From assembly GCF_030864355.1 (NCBI RefSeq), contig NC_083398.1, positions 2,208,746-2,272,745 on the forward strand: a stretch of DNA of 64,000 nucleotides. Direction: 5' to 3'. How positions within the stretch are numbered: position 1 is the stretch's first letter; each line of letters starts with the position of its first letter. The notes under the pieces are model-generated. The model searched no databases, was not told the DNA's origin, and worked only from the letters and a program-made list of their open reading frames with translations. The translations under genes and the position numbers were made by a program. Positions 1 to 11,862 of this stretch are shown here, one piece after another. Source of the DNA: Cutaneotrichosporon cavernicola. Taxonomy: Eukaryota > Basidiomycota > Tremellomycetes > Trichosporonales > Trichosporonaceae.

Positions 1-1889
1 CAGAGCCTGCCACAGTCTCTGCCGCATGTTGGGAGAACCGACGTACCCGTACCCGATGCCGTTCCCGGCACCGTCAAGGGCGCACGGGTCGGGCGGTATG
101 GCGATGGTGACGTCGAGAGCGTGAGGAGTTGGGTAGGGAGCATACGAACAGTCAGCAGCCGTGTGCCGAGTGGCTGGTGGGGTCCGCCAGGGATTGATGA
201 GGGTGAGTCGTCCCGAAACAGGAGCTGACACGCAGACAAACTCCTACTAGAGCTGTACGCGGTCTTCAACGCGTTGCCGGGTCTCCTCATTCACCCCCCT
301 CTCAACACCGATGCGCCGATCGCGGAGCTCATGGACGCTGGCGGTTACACTCTATTCGGTGGTGTTGACGTGCGTGTGCCACTTGATGTGATGCGCAACC
401 TACAGGTGTGAGTGGGATTTGAGTGACGGGATGACGGGGAGCTACGAGGGCGACGAGAGCAACGAGAGCAACGAGAGTCACGGCGGCGATGGGATTCAAG
501 GGGGCGGTTGGGGAGCGTTTGGGGTGATGGAACCGAGGAGAGCGACCTGCGAGGCGGGAGCGGCGTGTTCGATGAGTGTGGTGTGTGTGAGGAGAACGTG
601 GAGAGCGAGGAAAGCGGCGATGGCGGTGAAACTCTCATATCATGCTCTCATTATGTCGAGTGCCGTGACGCTGCCGAAAGAGAGGACGGCGTCGAGAGCA
701 ATGACCCCGCCGAGAACTATGACACTGCCGCGAACTGAGAGGGCGTGGAGAGATCAGCCAAGCTGACACCAGCCTCGAGCTTGACGGCTTCGACCCACGA
801 GCTGTACTCGTGCCGCCAAACCCGCTCCTGCACAGCTTGACAGTGCACGACGTCGAGGATGCCGACGACTGGATCGTCGAATTGCTTGTCGATGGACCAC
901 AACAACAGGACGACTATGGCCTCTCCGTCCCCCCCCTGGACACGCCCGCCGAGTCACCATTGAGTGAGCCAAACAGCCTGTTGGAGCGATCACCAGAGCC
1001 ACAGACGCCGCGCTTCCCGAATCTGCGCCATCTGAGCATCCATCACGCTGGGCTTCTCGCGCTTCCCTCCCTTCCTCTCACCTCTGTCACACATCTCGAC
1101 CTCTCCGGCAACTTGCTCAATGAGATCCCTGACCTGTCGGGATTACACAACCTTGTGTCGCTCAGCCTTGCTTACAACGTCATCACGAGCGTGCGCAGGG
1201 CGCCCCAGTCAATCGGCAACGTAACCACGCTCAATCTCGCACACAACCGCATCGACTGCCTTGTCGGTCTCGAACGCGTCCTGGGCCTGAAGCGCGTGGA
1301 CGTGCGCGCGAACGAACTTCCCGAGACCAGCGAGGTGGGGCGCTTGGCTGTACTACCGCAGATCGAGGGCGTGTGGGCTACAGGCAACTCGTTTGCGACT
1401 CCCGAAAGCGATTGGAGGGTAGAGGTGTCAGCGTTCTTCGCGGGGGAAGGGCGCGACATCGTGCTGGACGGCACACCGTTGACATGGGCCGAGGGAAGAC
1501 GTGTGGACGCAGCATTGGCGGCGCGTGGAAAGCGGAGGCCACCACCTCGTCCGACAACAAGCGCGCCGGCTACAGCGCCGGCCAGCGCGGCCAACACGGC
1601 TCCCAGTTCGCCTAGACTCACAATTGAAGTCAACACGAACGCAGCTGGTTTCGCAGGTCGATTAGCACCATCTTCGTCTGCGCGCGCTGCGGCTCGATCG
1701 CCTGTCGGATCTACGGAAACGCAACCGACTCCTGGCACATCATCACCATTGCCAACGTCCAGGTCACCGACCAAATCGCCGTCGCCAGAAGACCCATTCA
1801 CACGGACACCGGTGCGCAAGGCGAAGAAGAAGCGCGCGAAGCGAAGGGTGGTGAACTTGGACGACGAAGGAAGTAATAGACAGGATTAG
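1..1889 (+). CDS. Leucine-rich-repeat protein, 5' end outside the window
   Basis: The gene enters from the left edge and ends at the TAG at 1887-1889. An open frame runs to 202, then a 33-nt intron (203-235, GTGAGT to CAG) and an exon 236 to about 405 follow. The stretch 406-770 is acid- and repeat-rich and its splicing is unresolved. A clear last exon starts near 773 and runs to 1889. It holds four to five leucine-rich repeats (about 1020-1340, pattern LxxLxLxxNxL/I), then a short alpha-helical cap and a Ser/Pro/Thr-rich tail ending in a basic KKKRAKRR patch that could be a nuclear signal. LRRs indicate a protein-binding role. The family resembles uncharacterised fungal LRR proteins and I cannot name the partner. 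No ATG is visible at the head of the last exon, which agrees with an upstream start. Confidence 0.7.
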
Positions 1890-2746
1890 ACGGACGTATG
1901 TACAACAAATGACTAGCTACATGGATTCTGCAAGGAAACCGTGATCGGACAGGCCAACAGGAGCGGGAGCCGGTCCAACTCCAGACACGAACTCGGACTG
2001 CTGTCCCAGATCCAACAGTCGCCAAGCCGCCCCAGTGGGTCATCGGTAAACCAATTGGTTCCTTTGCAGGCATCGTTGTTGATGACGCCAGTTTGACTAA
2101 CTTTGCCCAGCGCCACATACGCCAGGTACGCCACTTGCGCCACTTCGGCTCATGGGCCGAAGACCCTCTCTCATTCTCATGGCGTTGGTATGAACACGCA
2201 CTGTGCATAACCGGACCATGTCAGAGAGATAACATGCATATCATCATGCAATCGGGCTTAATGTTTCAGCAGGCCGGCCAAACTTGGAATCCGGCTGGAC
2301 GTTTTAGAGACGACGCAGGCACCTGTACCTGTGGTCAATTCATGATGTTTGCGAGGAGCGCTCCAGTAGTACCCACCATCCATGAGTTAGCTCTAGTCTC
2401 AATTTACAAGCAGTCCGTGCCACCCCTGCCAAGGCATGCCATGTCTGACAACATTCCACGATATGCGGGGGTTGCCAAGTCCGCCAGCTAAAAGGGTATG
2501 GGCATGCTCAGTCCAGTCCGAGTGCCTCTCCGGTCCATCCCGAGCTGCTGTGCTGTCGGAACCACCTATTTGTCACGAACATGAAGGCTGCGGTTACAGG
2601 ACTCAGGCACAGCAGGATCATAGCTCACAAAAGCTTACCCACGAGGTAAATCGCAATGTAGCTATCAATCCCTCCACGATCTACGAACCTCCTCTCTATC
2701 CAGACCTACACATCCATCTTCAAACCCAAGATCTGGACGCATTACC
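1890..2746. other. Intergenic, no gene seen
   Basis: Between the LRR gene and the first cysteine-module gene. Open frames here lack family resemblance and splice signals. I see no RNA gene or repeat. Confidence 0.5.
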
Positions 2747-3294
2747 ATGGGCTCGGGCTCCATTACCATCCGCTCCACAATGCTTGTCGTAACCGCCTGG
2801 CTCCTCCTCTGTAAGCGTCACTCTGCGCCTCCTGCTGACTCAGTCCTTGACGTGGTCGACTCGGCCATTCTCCCCCGTCAGAACGAAACCTGCCCTGCTG
2901 GCGAAACTTGGTGCGAGTATCTGAGCTGGGACCACATGTGGGACGCGGGATGCGTTAATCTTGAAACCCACTACCTCAACTGTGGGAGCTGTGCCAACTC
3001 GTGCGAGACGCCTTCCCAGTCCGACACCATCTGCGTGAACGGAGAGTGCATCTGCTACAATTCTGGCCGACCAGACTGCGGTCTCCCGAATGTCATCTGC
3101 CCTGACCCCATGACCGATCGGAATCACTGCGGAGGTTGCAACTTGAAGGTGAGTGCTACGCGGTGCTAATTGTTAATTGACACGTACAGTGCGGCGAACA
3201 GGAAATCTGCAAGGACGGCGAATGCATAGCTTGCACGCCAACGCTTGCTTCGGGTCCCGTCTATATGTCCGGCATCCCCGTTTGCCCGCAATGA
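2747..3294 (+). CDS. Small secreted cysteine-module protein
   Basis: Exon 1 is 2747-3148, a 41-nt phase-0 intron (3149-3189) follows, and exon 2 is 3190-3294, giving about 168 residues. The N-terminus is hydrophobic (MLVVTAWLLL) and looks like a signal peptide; the ATG at 2780 is an alternative start. A 33-nt segment 2811-2843 has GTAAGC, CTGAC and CAG and may be an additional in-frame intron. The mature part carries two modules of the pattern NCGxCxxxC...CxxGxCxC, similar to STIG1-like cysteine motifs, so it is probably an extracellular disulfide-rich protein. The intron falls just after a CGGCNLK motif, the same place as all module introns in the paralogue at 4112-5684, which lies tail to tail with it. 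Function is unknown; a cell-wall or secreted effector-like role is only a guess. Confidence 0.75.
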
Positions 3295-4111
3295 TCCAAC
3301 CTCACGCACTACATGGACATAGTCGTCCTGGGCCTCTAGTGGATATTGCCCGTCAACGTATGTATAATTGTTTCCGATGCGCCGTCGACGCGGTGCGAGA
3401 TCGGTTGTGTAAAACGAACCCGGCGGACAGCCGCAGAGGTGTGATAGACTCTTGGGTGTCCTTGATGGCGTGGGAGAGTGTGACGCGGAGGTACGGAAGC
3501 AGCATGTTTCAGTACGGAGGTGTGTTGTGAATGAAGGGCCCATGATGTCAACGCTGCTATGCATGTCAGGTTAACGGATTTGACATTAGACGGAAGCAGA
3601 CAAATAGTAGAACAGCTAATTCAATCCATTAGAGTCATCAATGGGATCTAATACAAAGTGTGGAAATGATGTCATGTTCCTTGTTGTGCTGCAGAATAAA
3701 GCGCGTTAGACACCTGACCTGTTTCGACCTGGGAAATATCGAACCGTGCCGAGGTTCGAACGTATGTACATCCCAGGATTACCAGACGCCAGGGGAGCAG
3801 ACGCCCGACCCGGAGGCCAAGAGAATCCACAATCAGCAAATGGTCACGCGGTCGAGTTTCGCGCTCCACAACGCAAGATTGAGGATGTAAGCTTGTGGAG
3901 TAACCTTAACCTTGGTCGTTGATTTAGCTCCCTTCGGTGCAACTGCAGCCTACAGACCAAACTTCACCGCGATCCCGCGAGCGCATTTCACATGCCGTCA
4001 TGCATTTCCGGCGGCTAGGCTAAACAAGAGTCCTACGTTCAAAGTTCATTCAGAGCATCGTCCGTTGCGGGTCATGATGGCTTTCCAATGGGATGGGGAT
4101 GGGCTGCCATC
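3295..4111. other. Intergenic between convergent cysteine-module genes
   Basis: AT-richer than its surroundings. No convincing gene, RNA or repeat seen; contains the 3' flanks of both neighbouring genes. Confidence 0.5.
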
Positions 4112-5684
4112 TTACTCGCAGCTGCCTTCGACACAAGCTTGACCTGCACCGCACTGAGGTTAGCACCAGTAGCCACTGTAGCTTGAGTTTACTCACGGTG
4201 GTACCGCAACCTCCGCAGTTGACGGGGTCGGTCCGCCAGTTGATGCACTTGCCTGTGTCGTCGTCACCACACCAGGCCTCGCCAGAGGGGCACGTGTGGG
4301 TGTCGCAGACACCGTTGTTGCAGTACTCGCCCTCGTTCTCACACTGTCATTAGAAGGTACACAAAGCCTGGAGTGACTGACAACTTGGTAGCAACCGCCA
4401 CAGTGGCTTTCGTCGCTGGACACGTCGCGGCACGCTCCGTTGCAGAAGACTTCGCCAGCTTTGCTGCAAGAAGAGCACACGCCTTGAGTGCAGTTGCCAT
4501 CGCCGCACTGTCATTAGCCAAACCGGGGAAGCAAATGCACAGAAACGTCACAAGACCCGCAGAACTTGGGGTTGGTCATGGGGTCAATGCAGCTGGCAAG
4601 GTCGGTACCGCAAGCAAGAAGCCCAGCTGGACAGGTGCAGTCGCCGTTGATGCACTGGCTGCCCTCCTCGCACTGGAGTTAGTTGAAGTAGAAGGTCATA
4701 CTCACCTTGCGGCCGCACGCTCCACAGTTGTCATGGTTCGAAAGAATGTCAATGCACGGATATGTTGGCGGTTGAGTGTCGGTACTGCAAGCCTGTTGAC
4801 CGGTGGGGCACGATCCACACGATCCCGCCACACACGCTTCTCCCTTCTGGCACTGATGTCAGATCCACCCGAGACGGTGGCGATTGGCTTTTCCACTCCA
4901 ATGCGGTGCCTACCTGGTTCTCACAGGTCCCACAATGGGTGGGGTCGTTGGCGAGATCGATGCAGTATGACTCCCACTGGCATTGCGACTTGCCGGTAGG
5001 GCACACGCATTTGCCATCTGTGCAGGAGGGGCTGTCCTGTGGACACTGGAGTCAGGTTAAGGGGTCACGGAGAGGTGGGTTCAGTGAAGAAACGAGTACT
5101 TACCGCGTTGTCGCACGCTCCGCAGTTCTTATTGTTGGAGAGGACATCGATGCAGCCACGGACACCGTCGTAGTCGTGGCAGCCCAGGGTCCCCGCAGGG
5201 CAGGTGCGGCACATGGCGTTGCGGCATTCCGTGTTCTCCCCACACTAGAGTCAGAAGCCCTTTCTCATCTCGTCTCCCACCCAGTTGTTGCAGGTTCCAC
5301 AGGAGTAAATGTTGTTGTTGAAGTCAGGGCAACCAATGTGCCCAGCACAGGCTGGTTTACTGGTGGAAGCGCAGAGGCATTCTCCACCACGACAGATCCG
5401 GGCTTGACCGGGGCGGTCATCTTCGCACGAGCTCTGACATGCGCCACAGTTCTTGGGGTCGGTCCGGAGGTCGGCGCAGACTGTGCCGTTATTCGGCCAT
5501 ACTGTGCACAGAGCCTTGTATTTGCCCTTGCAAGGCTTGGGCTTGGACGAGTTGCTCGCAACGTCCTGGGCGAGACTGGAGGAGGCGACTAGGGAAGGCG
5601 TCAGTGAGGATGGCATTGGAGGTTTGTAAGTATGTACTCACCTATTGCCAGAGTGCTGATGACTAGAAACCAGCGAGACAGCAT
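4112..5684 (-). CDS. Secreted multi-module cysteine-rich protein, nine exons
   Basis: Reading on the minus strand, exons are 5684-5642, 5588-5281, 5244-5104, 5045-4914, 4852-4706, 4672-4547, 4507-4382, 4343-4197 and 4153-4112, giving 403 residues. Exon 1 encodes a signal peptide core (LSRWFLVISTLAIV). Each later exon encodes about one module: it opens with a cysteine (C-x2-4-G...C...G.C.C) and closes with (D/N)P..CG.C plus two or three residues. All seven module introns are phase 0 and sit just before the first cysteine of the next module, so module and exon borders coincide; only the signal-peptide intron is phase 1. The modules resemble STIG1-like motifs (DP.NCG.C). No transmembrane segment or GPI signal was seen, so the product is probably secreted and disulfide-rich. 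Function unknown. It is a paralogue of the gene at 2747-3294. Confidence 0.85.
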
Positions 5685-6820
5685 TTGGGATGAATGAGAG
5701 TGTGGGACAAGTGGGAGATGTCAAGTCTCTGGAACGGGCTGGAGAGTGGTTTTGAGTCAAAGTTGGCGCACTGTGTCTGTTACCTTTCTTTGTATCTGGG
5801 CAAAGGGATAAAGGATGGATCTAATCCAAGTTGAGTGGATCCGCAGACGCTTCTGACGCAAGCCAGATCGACAAGCAAAGATCCCACAGGCCCACAGACT
5901 TTGGAATCTGGGCATGAGATGAGCCGCGTATACCATCAAAACCATACACCGTGCTGAGATTCAGAGTTGACAACGGGGCCTCTTAACCAGCATTAGGCTT
6001 TGGAGTGTTAGACCAGGTGGTCAGAAGAATATCAAGTACTGACAGAAAGTGGCCGTTTGGGTTTGACACTCGCCGCGTTTGAGATTCAAAGGGAAGGGAG
6101 ATTGATCACATTCCAACATGCTTCTTCCAACGCCACTCTGTTCTATGTTCCGACTCTTGATACAAACGTTTCTTCACAAAGCCCTCAAACTTGGCTCACC
6201 TTGAAGACGAGCATGCTCACATGACCTCACGGACACGGTCGAGTGTCGAAAACTAGGTTCCGCCGGGGTTGCGTACCTGTCAGCCGCGTCTCGTGATGTG
6301 CGACGCGCGTGATGCCAAGGTAATCATCACTCCCGTCAGTGGACAGCTCCTTTCGTTGGTGGCCGCGACGACATCCAGCCAGGACTGGCTTATGGTAACG
6401 GAAGCAAAAGCAAGCACACAAACCAAAGGTCGAGGAGTGGGGCAGGAAGAGGATCCGGGAATGGCCCGCAGTTCAACCGAGCTGGACCTGCCCGGCTTAG
6501 CGTTCTTCCGATGCCGCACAGAATCAAGTAGGAAAACGCCAGCTGCCAAGACCAGGGCGCGCTGTCAGCGGGATAGCATTCCAGCGGTTACGTATGACGG
6601 AACGATGCCGCAGGGCCTGTCGTTTCTATTCAGTGTGTAGTAGAGTGAGGTTAGAGGTTGGGCCGGCTGATGAATGCCCAATCGGCAACTTGGAGCCCTG
6701 CCCACAAACCTGCCCACATTCGAGTAGAGCTCATCTCGGTATGACATTGTTACGGAAATCCCAATCCGAGCAGCTCATAACGGTGGACCGACATGCTGGA
6801 TCCATCATCGCCCAAGCACC
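5685..6820. other. Intergenic/promoter region between divergent genes
   Basis: Shared upstream region of the cysteine-module gene (minus) and the rhamnosidase (plus). An open stretch at 6269-6640 has no family signature and is not called. No RNA gene seen. Confidence 0.5.
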
Positions 6821-9509
6821 ATGTCTATCAGCATCAGCAAGGTCTCCTTTGAGCACTACGAGCCCGGCGCTGCGCTCAGCACGGACGCTCCGCGAATCTC
6901 GTGGCGATTCGACGGAGACGCAAAAGACTGGGTGCAGTCTAGTTACGAGGTAGCCGTTACGCGTAATGGCAAGACGAACACTTTCAAAGTCGAGTCAAGC
7001 GACAGCGTACTTGTCCCATGGCCCGACACTCGTCTCGCCAGCCGAGAGCGTGCCACCGTCTCAGTCACCGCTCACGGCAAGGACGGGTCGTCGGCCACGG
7101 CGACTGCCGAGGCCGAGGCGGCGTTGCTCAACCAGGATGACTGGTCCGCGCAAGCTGTCTCGCGGCCAGCATTCCCAGATGGCGTGGCGAAGCGCCCTTT
7201 CCTTCTCCGCCGTCGTTTCGACCTCAAGGCGGTACCCAAGACTGCGCGCCTCTACATCACTGCGATGGGCGTGTACGAAGCGACTCTCAATGGCAAGCGG
7301 ATTGGCGATCACGTCCTCGCACCGGGTTGGCAGGCGTACAAATACCGTCTAGCGTACCAGGTGTTTGATGTCGCGCCGTTTCTCAAGGAGGGCGAGAACG
7401 AGCTCTCAGCTTGGGTCGGCGAGGGTTGGTGGTCGGGCCGACTTGGCTTCCACGGAGGTACCCGGGATATCTGGGGTTCCCGGCCCTCTCTCATTGCCCA
7501 GCTCGAAGGCGATGGCCATGTCCTCGCCCAGACGGAAGAGGGGTGGGAGTGGGCGGAGGGACACATCCTCGGTTCCGAGCTGTACGACGGTGAGGCGATC
7601 GACACCAACGTCTCGGTCGGGGAGTGGAAGGCTGCCGAGGTGCTCGCGCGTCCTCAGAACCTCGTCGCGCCGCAGGCGCCTCCTGTGCGTCGCACTGGGT
7701 TCGTTCCGGCAAGAGAGATCATCACGACTCCGAGCGGTAAGACAGTCATCGACTTTGGCCAGAACCTCGTGGGCTGGGTACGATGGAACAAGCAGGTGGA
7801 CGGGACCGGGACCGTCACCATCCGACACGCCGAGGTTCTGGAGCACGGCGAGCTCGGCACCCGACCACTGCGCGTAGTAAAAGCTACGGATACTGTCGTG
7901 CTTGGCGGCCAGACTGAGGGATACGAGCCCACGTTCACGTTCCACGGCTTCCGGTGAGTTTGTCTTGCCTCTAACTTACTGACGCCAGCTACGCCGAGAT
8001 CTCGGGGTTCCCGCGCGAGGTCGAGACGAGCGACTTTACGGCAGTCGTCGTGCACTCGGACTTTGAGCGCACTGCGCACTTTGAGAGCTCGCACAAGGAG
8101 CTGAACCAGCTGTACTCGAACGTTGTGTGGGGATTGCGCGGCAACTTTGTGTCTGTGCCTACCGACTGCCCGCAACGTGATGAGCGATTGGGCTGGACCG
8201 CCGACTTGATGGCGTTTGCGCCGACTGCGTCGATGATCTACGACGTGACTGGTCTCGTGGGCGAGTGGCTGGGCGACGTCGCCTCGGAGCAGCTCGACTA
8301 CGGTAAGGGCCGACCGCCATTCATCGTTCCAAACATCCCTCTGCCGGGACAAACACAGATCCAACCTCCGCCTCCGGTTGCAGTGTGGAGTGACGTGGCC
8401 ACTATTACACCTCTTGACCTGTACACCACCACTGGTGATGTCGGGCTTCTCCGCGAACAGTGGGCCAGCATGAAGGCGTGGCTTGATGAGGGCATCCCGC
8501 GCACAGAGTCGGGGCTGTGGAAACGCGTCTTCCAGTTCGGAGACTGGCTCGATCCTCGCGCGCCTCCAGACGACGCTGCGAATGGTATGACGGATCCGAC
8601 CCTTGTGGCCGACGCGTATCTGATCCACTCAGTGCGAATTGCTGCCAAGGTCGCTGGTATCCTTGGACACGAGGAGGATAAGAAACGGTATCAAGCCCAA
8701 GCTGAGCAACTCCTCGACGCGTTCCACGCAGAGTACGTGAGCCCTAATGGAAGAATCGCGTCGGATTCGCAGTGCGCGTACGTCATTGCGCTTCAGTTCC
8801 AGCTTGCCAAGAGTGAGGAGGAGGCCGAGTCCTGGGCGGCAACCCTCGAACGCCTTGTCCGACAAGGTATCTTCAAGGTCGGTACTGGGTTTGCGAGCAC
8901 GCCTTTTGTGCTTCTCGCCCTGGCTGCGCATGAGCGCCTGCAAGTGGCTTATCGTATGCTCCAAGAGGGCGAGTGTCCCAGCTGGCTGTATCAGGTCAAG
9001 TGAGTACCGAATACCCCAACGTGGTCAGATCAACTGACGGCAGGATGGGAGCTACGACCATGTGGGAGCGTTGGGACAGTATGCTGCCGAATGGCGACAT
9101 CAACCCCGGCGAGATGACGAGCTTCAACCACTACGCGTTCGGCAGCGTGGGTGCGTTCCTGCACGAGGTCATTGGCGGAATCCGCGCCCTGGAGCCTGGA
9201 TGGAAGCGAATCGCTATCCAGCCCCGCCCAGGAGGCACGCTTACAGACGCGGCAACATCGTTCACAACGCCATACGGCTCAGTCACCTGTCGCTGGGCGC
9301 TGAATGCGGACCGCACAATCATCAAGGCGACAGTCACCGTGCCGCCCAACACTACTGCCGAGGTCACGATCGGCGACCAGGTCCAGGAGCTCGGCAGCGG
9401 TACTCATGTGCTCGAGGGCGCGTGGAAGGACGAGGGCGAGTGGCCTCCAGCGCCAATCACGTACTTCCACTTCCCCGGGGACGAGAAGAAGTCGACCTAT
9501 GTGGCGTAA
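6821..9509 (+). CDS. Alpha-L-rhamnosidase, GH78 family
   Basis: Exons 6821-7953, 7989-8999 and 9044-9509 give 869 residues; both introns (35 and 44 nt) keep the frame. GH78 enzymes are inverting hydrolases that remove terminal alpha-L-rhamnose from pectin side chains and plant glycosides. The order is as expected: N-terminal beta-sandwich domains, then the (alpha/alpha)6 barrel beginning near residue 390. The hallmark motif CPQRDERLGWTAD lies at about residues 437-449 and carries acidic residues of the active centre. Further on are the conserved GDWLDP and WLYQVKMGATTMWERWDS segments, the latter spanning intron 2, and a C-terminal beta-domain. There is no signal peptide, so it should be intracellular and act on imported rhamnosides. 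It is convergent with the acyl-CoA oxidase, 161 bp away. Confidence 0.93.
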
Positions 9510-9670
9510 GCAGGTTGAGTGTTAATGGTAGAATTAGAGTGACAGTGAGGATCCGAAATGCAACCATTCTAGATTGGACTGCAGACTCTTTCATCATCAA
9601 ACTCACGTACGGCTGTAACAGACGACTCCAATGCAATACCACCCTGGACCATTTTAGTGCTGGGAAGCGT

Positions 9671-11554
9671 CTAGAGCTTGGCCGAGACGAGCTCGCCGTG
9701 GTTGTCGTACTCGTTGTAACGCTCCCAGTCGATCGCGATGGGCGCGTACAGCAAGTCCTCGGGGATGCCAAAGCCCGCGACGAGGGGGATGGCATCTGGC
9801 GCCAGGTCCGCGACAGCCTTGGAGAGGCGGTCCTCGACAGTGGCGGCAATGTCGGCGGGGACTAGCTTGTGGGTGACGAGGTAGCCAAGCTCGCGCTCGA
9901 CGACCGCGAGGCCGTGCACCGTCGCGATGCGTGCGAGCACCTTGCGCGTCGTGGGGTCGGCCTTTTCCATCTGCACAATGACCTCGTCCATGCACAGGCG
10001 CTCGCCGTAGGCTGTCGAGGCGCGCTGGATAGCAACGCTCTCCTCGCCCATCCACACCTCGAAGAGCGGGCGACGCTCCTTACCGAGCTTCTGGGCGAGA
10101 CTCGCACCGAGCTCTGACAGGGAGCGGTGGGAGAAAGCGCGGATAAGCTCCGCCAGCACGTGGGGTTCGGCAATGTCACCCGACGCAGCCGCACCAGTGG
10201 GAAGCTTGACCTTGCCAGACTCGACACCCGCAAGAAGCTCCTTGGCGACCTTTTGCATGAGCACCGAGTTGTCACCCTCGGCCGTGATACCAGCGTGCGC
10301 AAAGGTGATGGTGCTGGCCAGGCGCGACGCCGCGAGGTAACCCTGCCCACCGCAGCGCTCCCGGCAGATTGAGCCAGTGCGTTCGGCGTGCCACGTCACG
10401 AGCGGCTTGATGACGCAGACCTTGCGGACCACATCCTCGGGGTCACTCTTGGGGTCGGCCCAGAATGCCTTGACATAGTTCATGCCCATGGACAGCGCGT
10501 AGGTGCGGGCCAGAATGGGAATGAGAGCGCGCTGCTGCAGCTGATAGCTGAGGATTGGTGCGTCCGAGAGACCCTTGGGTCCAACGGTGAGGCGCGTCGC
10601 TGCATAGCGGATGGCAATGGTGAGGGACGACTTGGCCGAGCTGAGAGTCATCGCCGCAATGCACAAGCGACCCGACAGCAGCTGGTCCGCAACTTTGATG
10701 AAGCGCCCACGGCGACTCGCAATTTGGGAGCTGAACTTGCCCGCCTCGTCGACCTCGGAGTAGCGGTTGAGGAGGTTGACTCGAGGAATCCGAATGTTGT
10801 GGAAGGCCAGGAGGGCGTTGTCGACGCCGTCGAGGCCCTGTTTGCGGCCCATGTCGCGAATGGTAACATTTGGCAGCACCTTGAGGTTTTTGTCGCGGAT
10901 CGGAACCAGGAGCGCGTGGACGCCCTCTTGCTTGCCGTCAACGCTGAGCTGTGCAAAGACGATACAGTAGCGTGCGTGGATGGCGCCGTTGCTGATCCAG
11001 TACTTCTGGCTCTTGGGCGTTGGTGAGTTGACGATAAACTCCTGCGTCTTGGAGTCATACACTGCCGTTGTCTCCATCTCGATCGCGTTGTTGCCGTATC
11101 CGAGCTCTGTGAGGCCAAAGCAACCGGTGGAGTCGAGGTGGTCAATCTCGGGCAAGAGGTGACGGTGGCGGTCGGTACCGAGCTTGAGCAGGGTGCCGCC
11201 GAACAGGTTGAAGTGGACGGTCATCTTGGTGCAACCGCCACCGTCCACCAGACCGAGCATCTCGTGGGCGGCAAACACGTTGAGAGGGTTACGCTCAAAG
11301 TCGAGTACCGAGATGTAGCCCTTGCGAGCCACAGCCTGGAGACGCGCGAATGCGCGATCACGCTCCTCGGTCAACGGAATGTCGAAGCGGGGCACAAAGA
11401 GGTCGTGGTTGTCGGCCATGTACTTCTTGAACGCGGCGCGGTTCTCGCGGTTGTCCGGGTCGAGGATCTTGTTGAGCGCCTCGGGGGAGAAGGAGGCAGG
11501 AGGGTCATTGCCGTGGACGGTTGAGAAGGCAGAAGCTGAGCGGTGGGGTGCCAT
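9671..11554 (-). CDS. Peroxisomal acyl-CoA oxidase
   Basis: Single exon of 627 residues when started at the ATG at 11554. The frame is open 42 codons further up, but that stretch translates a GAGTGA-type simple repeat (His-Ser run) and is probably 5' UTR. Acyl-CoA oxidases use FAD to convert acyl-CoA to trans-2-enoyl-CoA with transfer of electrons to O2, the first step of peroxisomal beta-oxidation. Visible signs are the acyl-CoA dehydrogenase-type middle region ([19 protein letters not shown], then QKYWISNGA), the flavin-domain helices, a conserved CxGxGY-like segment ([10 protein letters not shown]), and a C-terminal AKL tripeptide, a PTS1 peroxisomal signal. Length fits the family (about 600-700). 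The promoter side faces the drug transporter's 3' end. Confidence 0.9.
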   Translation of the reverse strand: MAPHRSASAFSTVHGNDPPASFSPEALNKILDPDNRENRAAFKKYMADNHDLFVPRFDIPLTEERDRAFARLQAVARKGYISVLDFERNPLNVFAAHEMLGLVDGGGCTKMTVHFNLFGGTLLKLGTDRHRHLLPEIDHLDSTGCFGLTELGYGNNAIEMETTAVYDSKTQEFIVNSPTPKSQKYWISNGAIHARYCIVFAQLSVDGKQEGVHALLVPIRDKNLKVLPNVTIRDMGRKQGLDGVDNALLAFHNIRIPRVNLLNRYSEVDEAGKFSSQIASRRGRFIKVADQLLSGRLCIAAMTLSSAKSSLTIAIRYAATRLTVGPKGLSDAPILSYQLQQRALIPILARTYALSMGMNYVKAFWADPKSDPEDVVRKVCVIKPLVTWHAERTGSICRERCGGQGYLAASRLASTITFAHAGITAEGDNSVLMQKVAKELLAGVESGKVKLPTGAAASGDIAEPHVLAELIRAFSHRSLSELGASLAQKLGKERRPLFEVWMGEESVAIQRASTAYGERLCMDEVIVQMEKADPTTRKVLARIATVHGLAVVERELGYLVTHKLVPADIAATVEDRLSKAVADLAPDAIPLVAGFGIPEDLLYAPIAIDWERYNEYDNHGELVSAKL

Positions 11555-11800
11555 GATGTGTAGGGAGTGGGAGTGGGAGTGAGAGTGAGAGTGACAGAGA
11601 GTTCTATAGTGCGGAAAGCGGTCATTACTGGGCGCGTGCGCGGCAACAATCAACGACCCGGGTTCAACACGTGACGTCATAACGTGACCAGAATGCCTCA
11701 GGTTACCTCCAGAAACGACTTTGAGGCTGCCCGATTGTCACAAAGGTTCGCTCAACGCAAGATCATGACAGAGGAGTTGGTGCAGGGTGGCATGCATGGT

Positions 11801-11862
11801 AATTATAAACCCATCTAGACCTCCTCCTTGCAATTATAAACCCATCTAGACCTCCTCCTTGC
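11801..11862. repeat. 31-bp perfect tandem duplication over a stop codon
   Basis: A 31-bp unit beginning AATTATAAACCC occurs twice back to back (11801-11831 and 11832-11862). The second copy includes the last codons and TAG of the transporter gene at 11846-13847; the first is a spare copy of that gene end in the 3' flank. Confidence 0.9.

Noticed and set aside
2093..2491. 132-codon plus-strand frame between the LRR and cysteine-module genes
   Set aside because: No domain, no repeats, unusual composition, no splice or promoter support.
6269..6640. 123-codon plus-strand frame before the rhamnosidase
   Set aside because: No recognisable domain and an equally long minus-strand frame overlaps it; probably chance.
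11555..11680. N-terminal extension of the acyl-CoA oxidase
   Set aside because: It translates a simple GAGTGA repeat into a His-Ser run that family members lack, and a good ATG lies at 11554.
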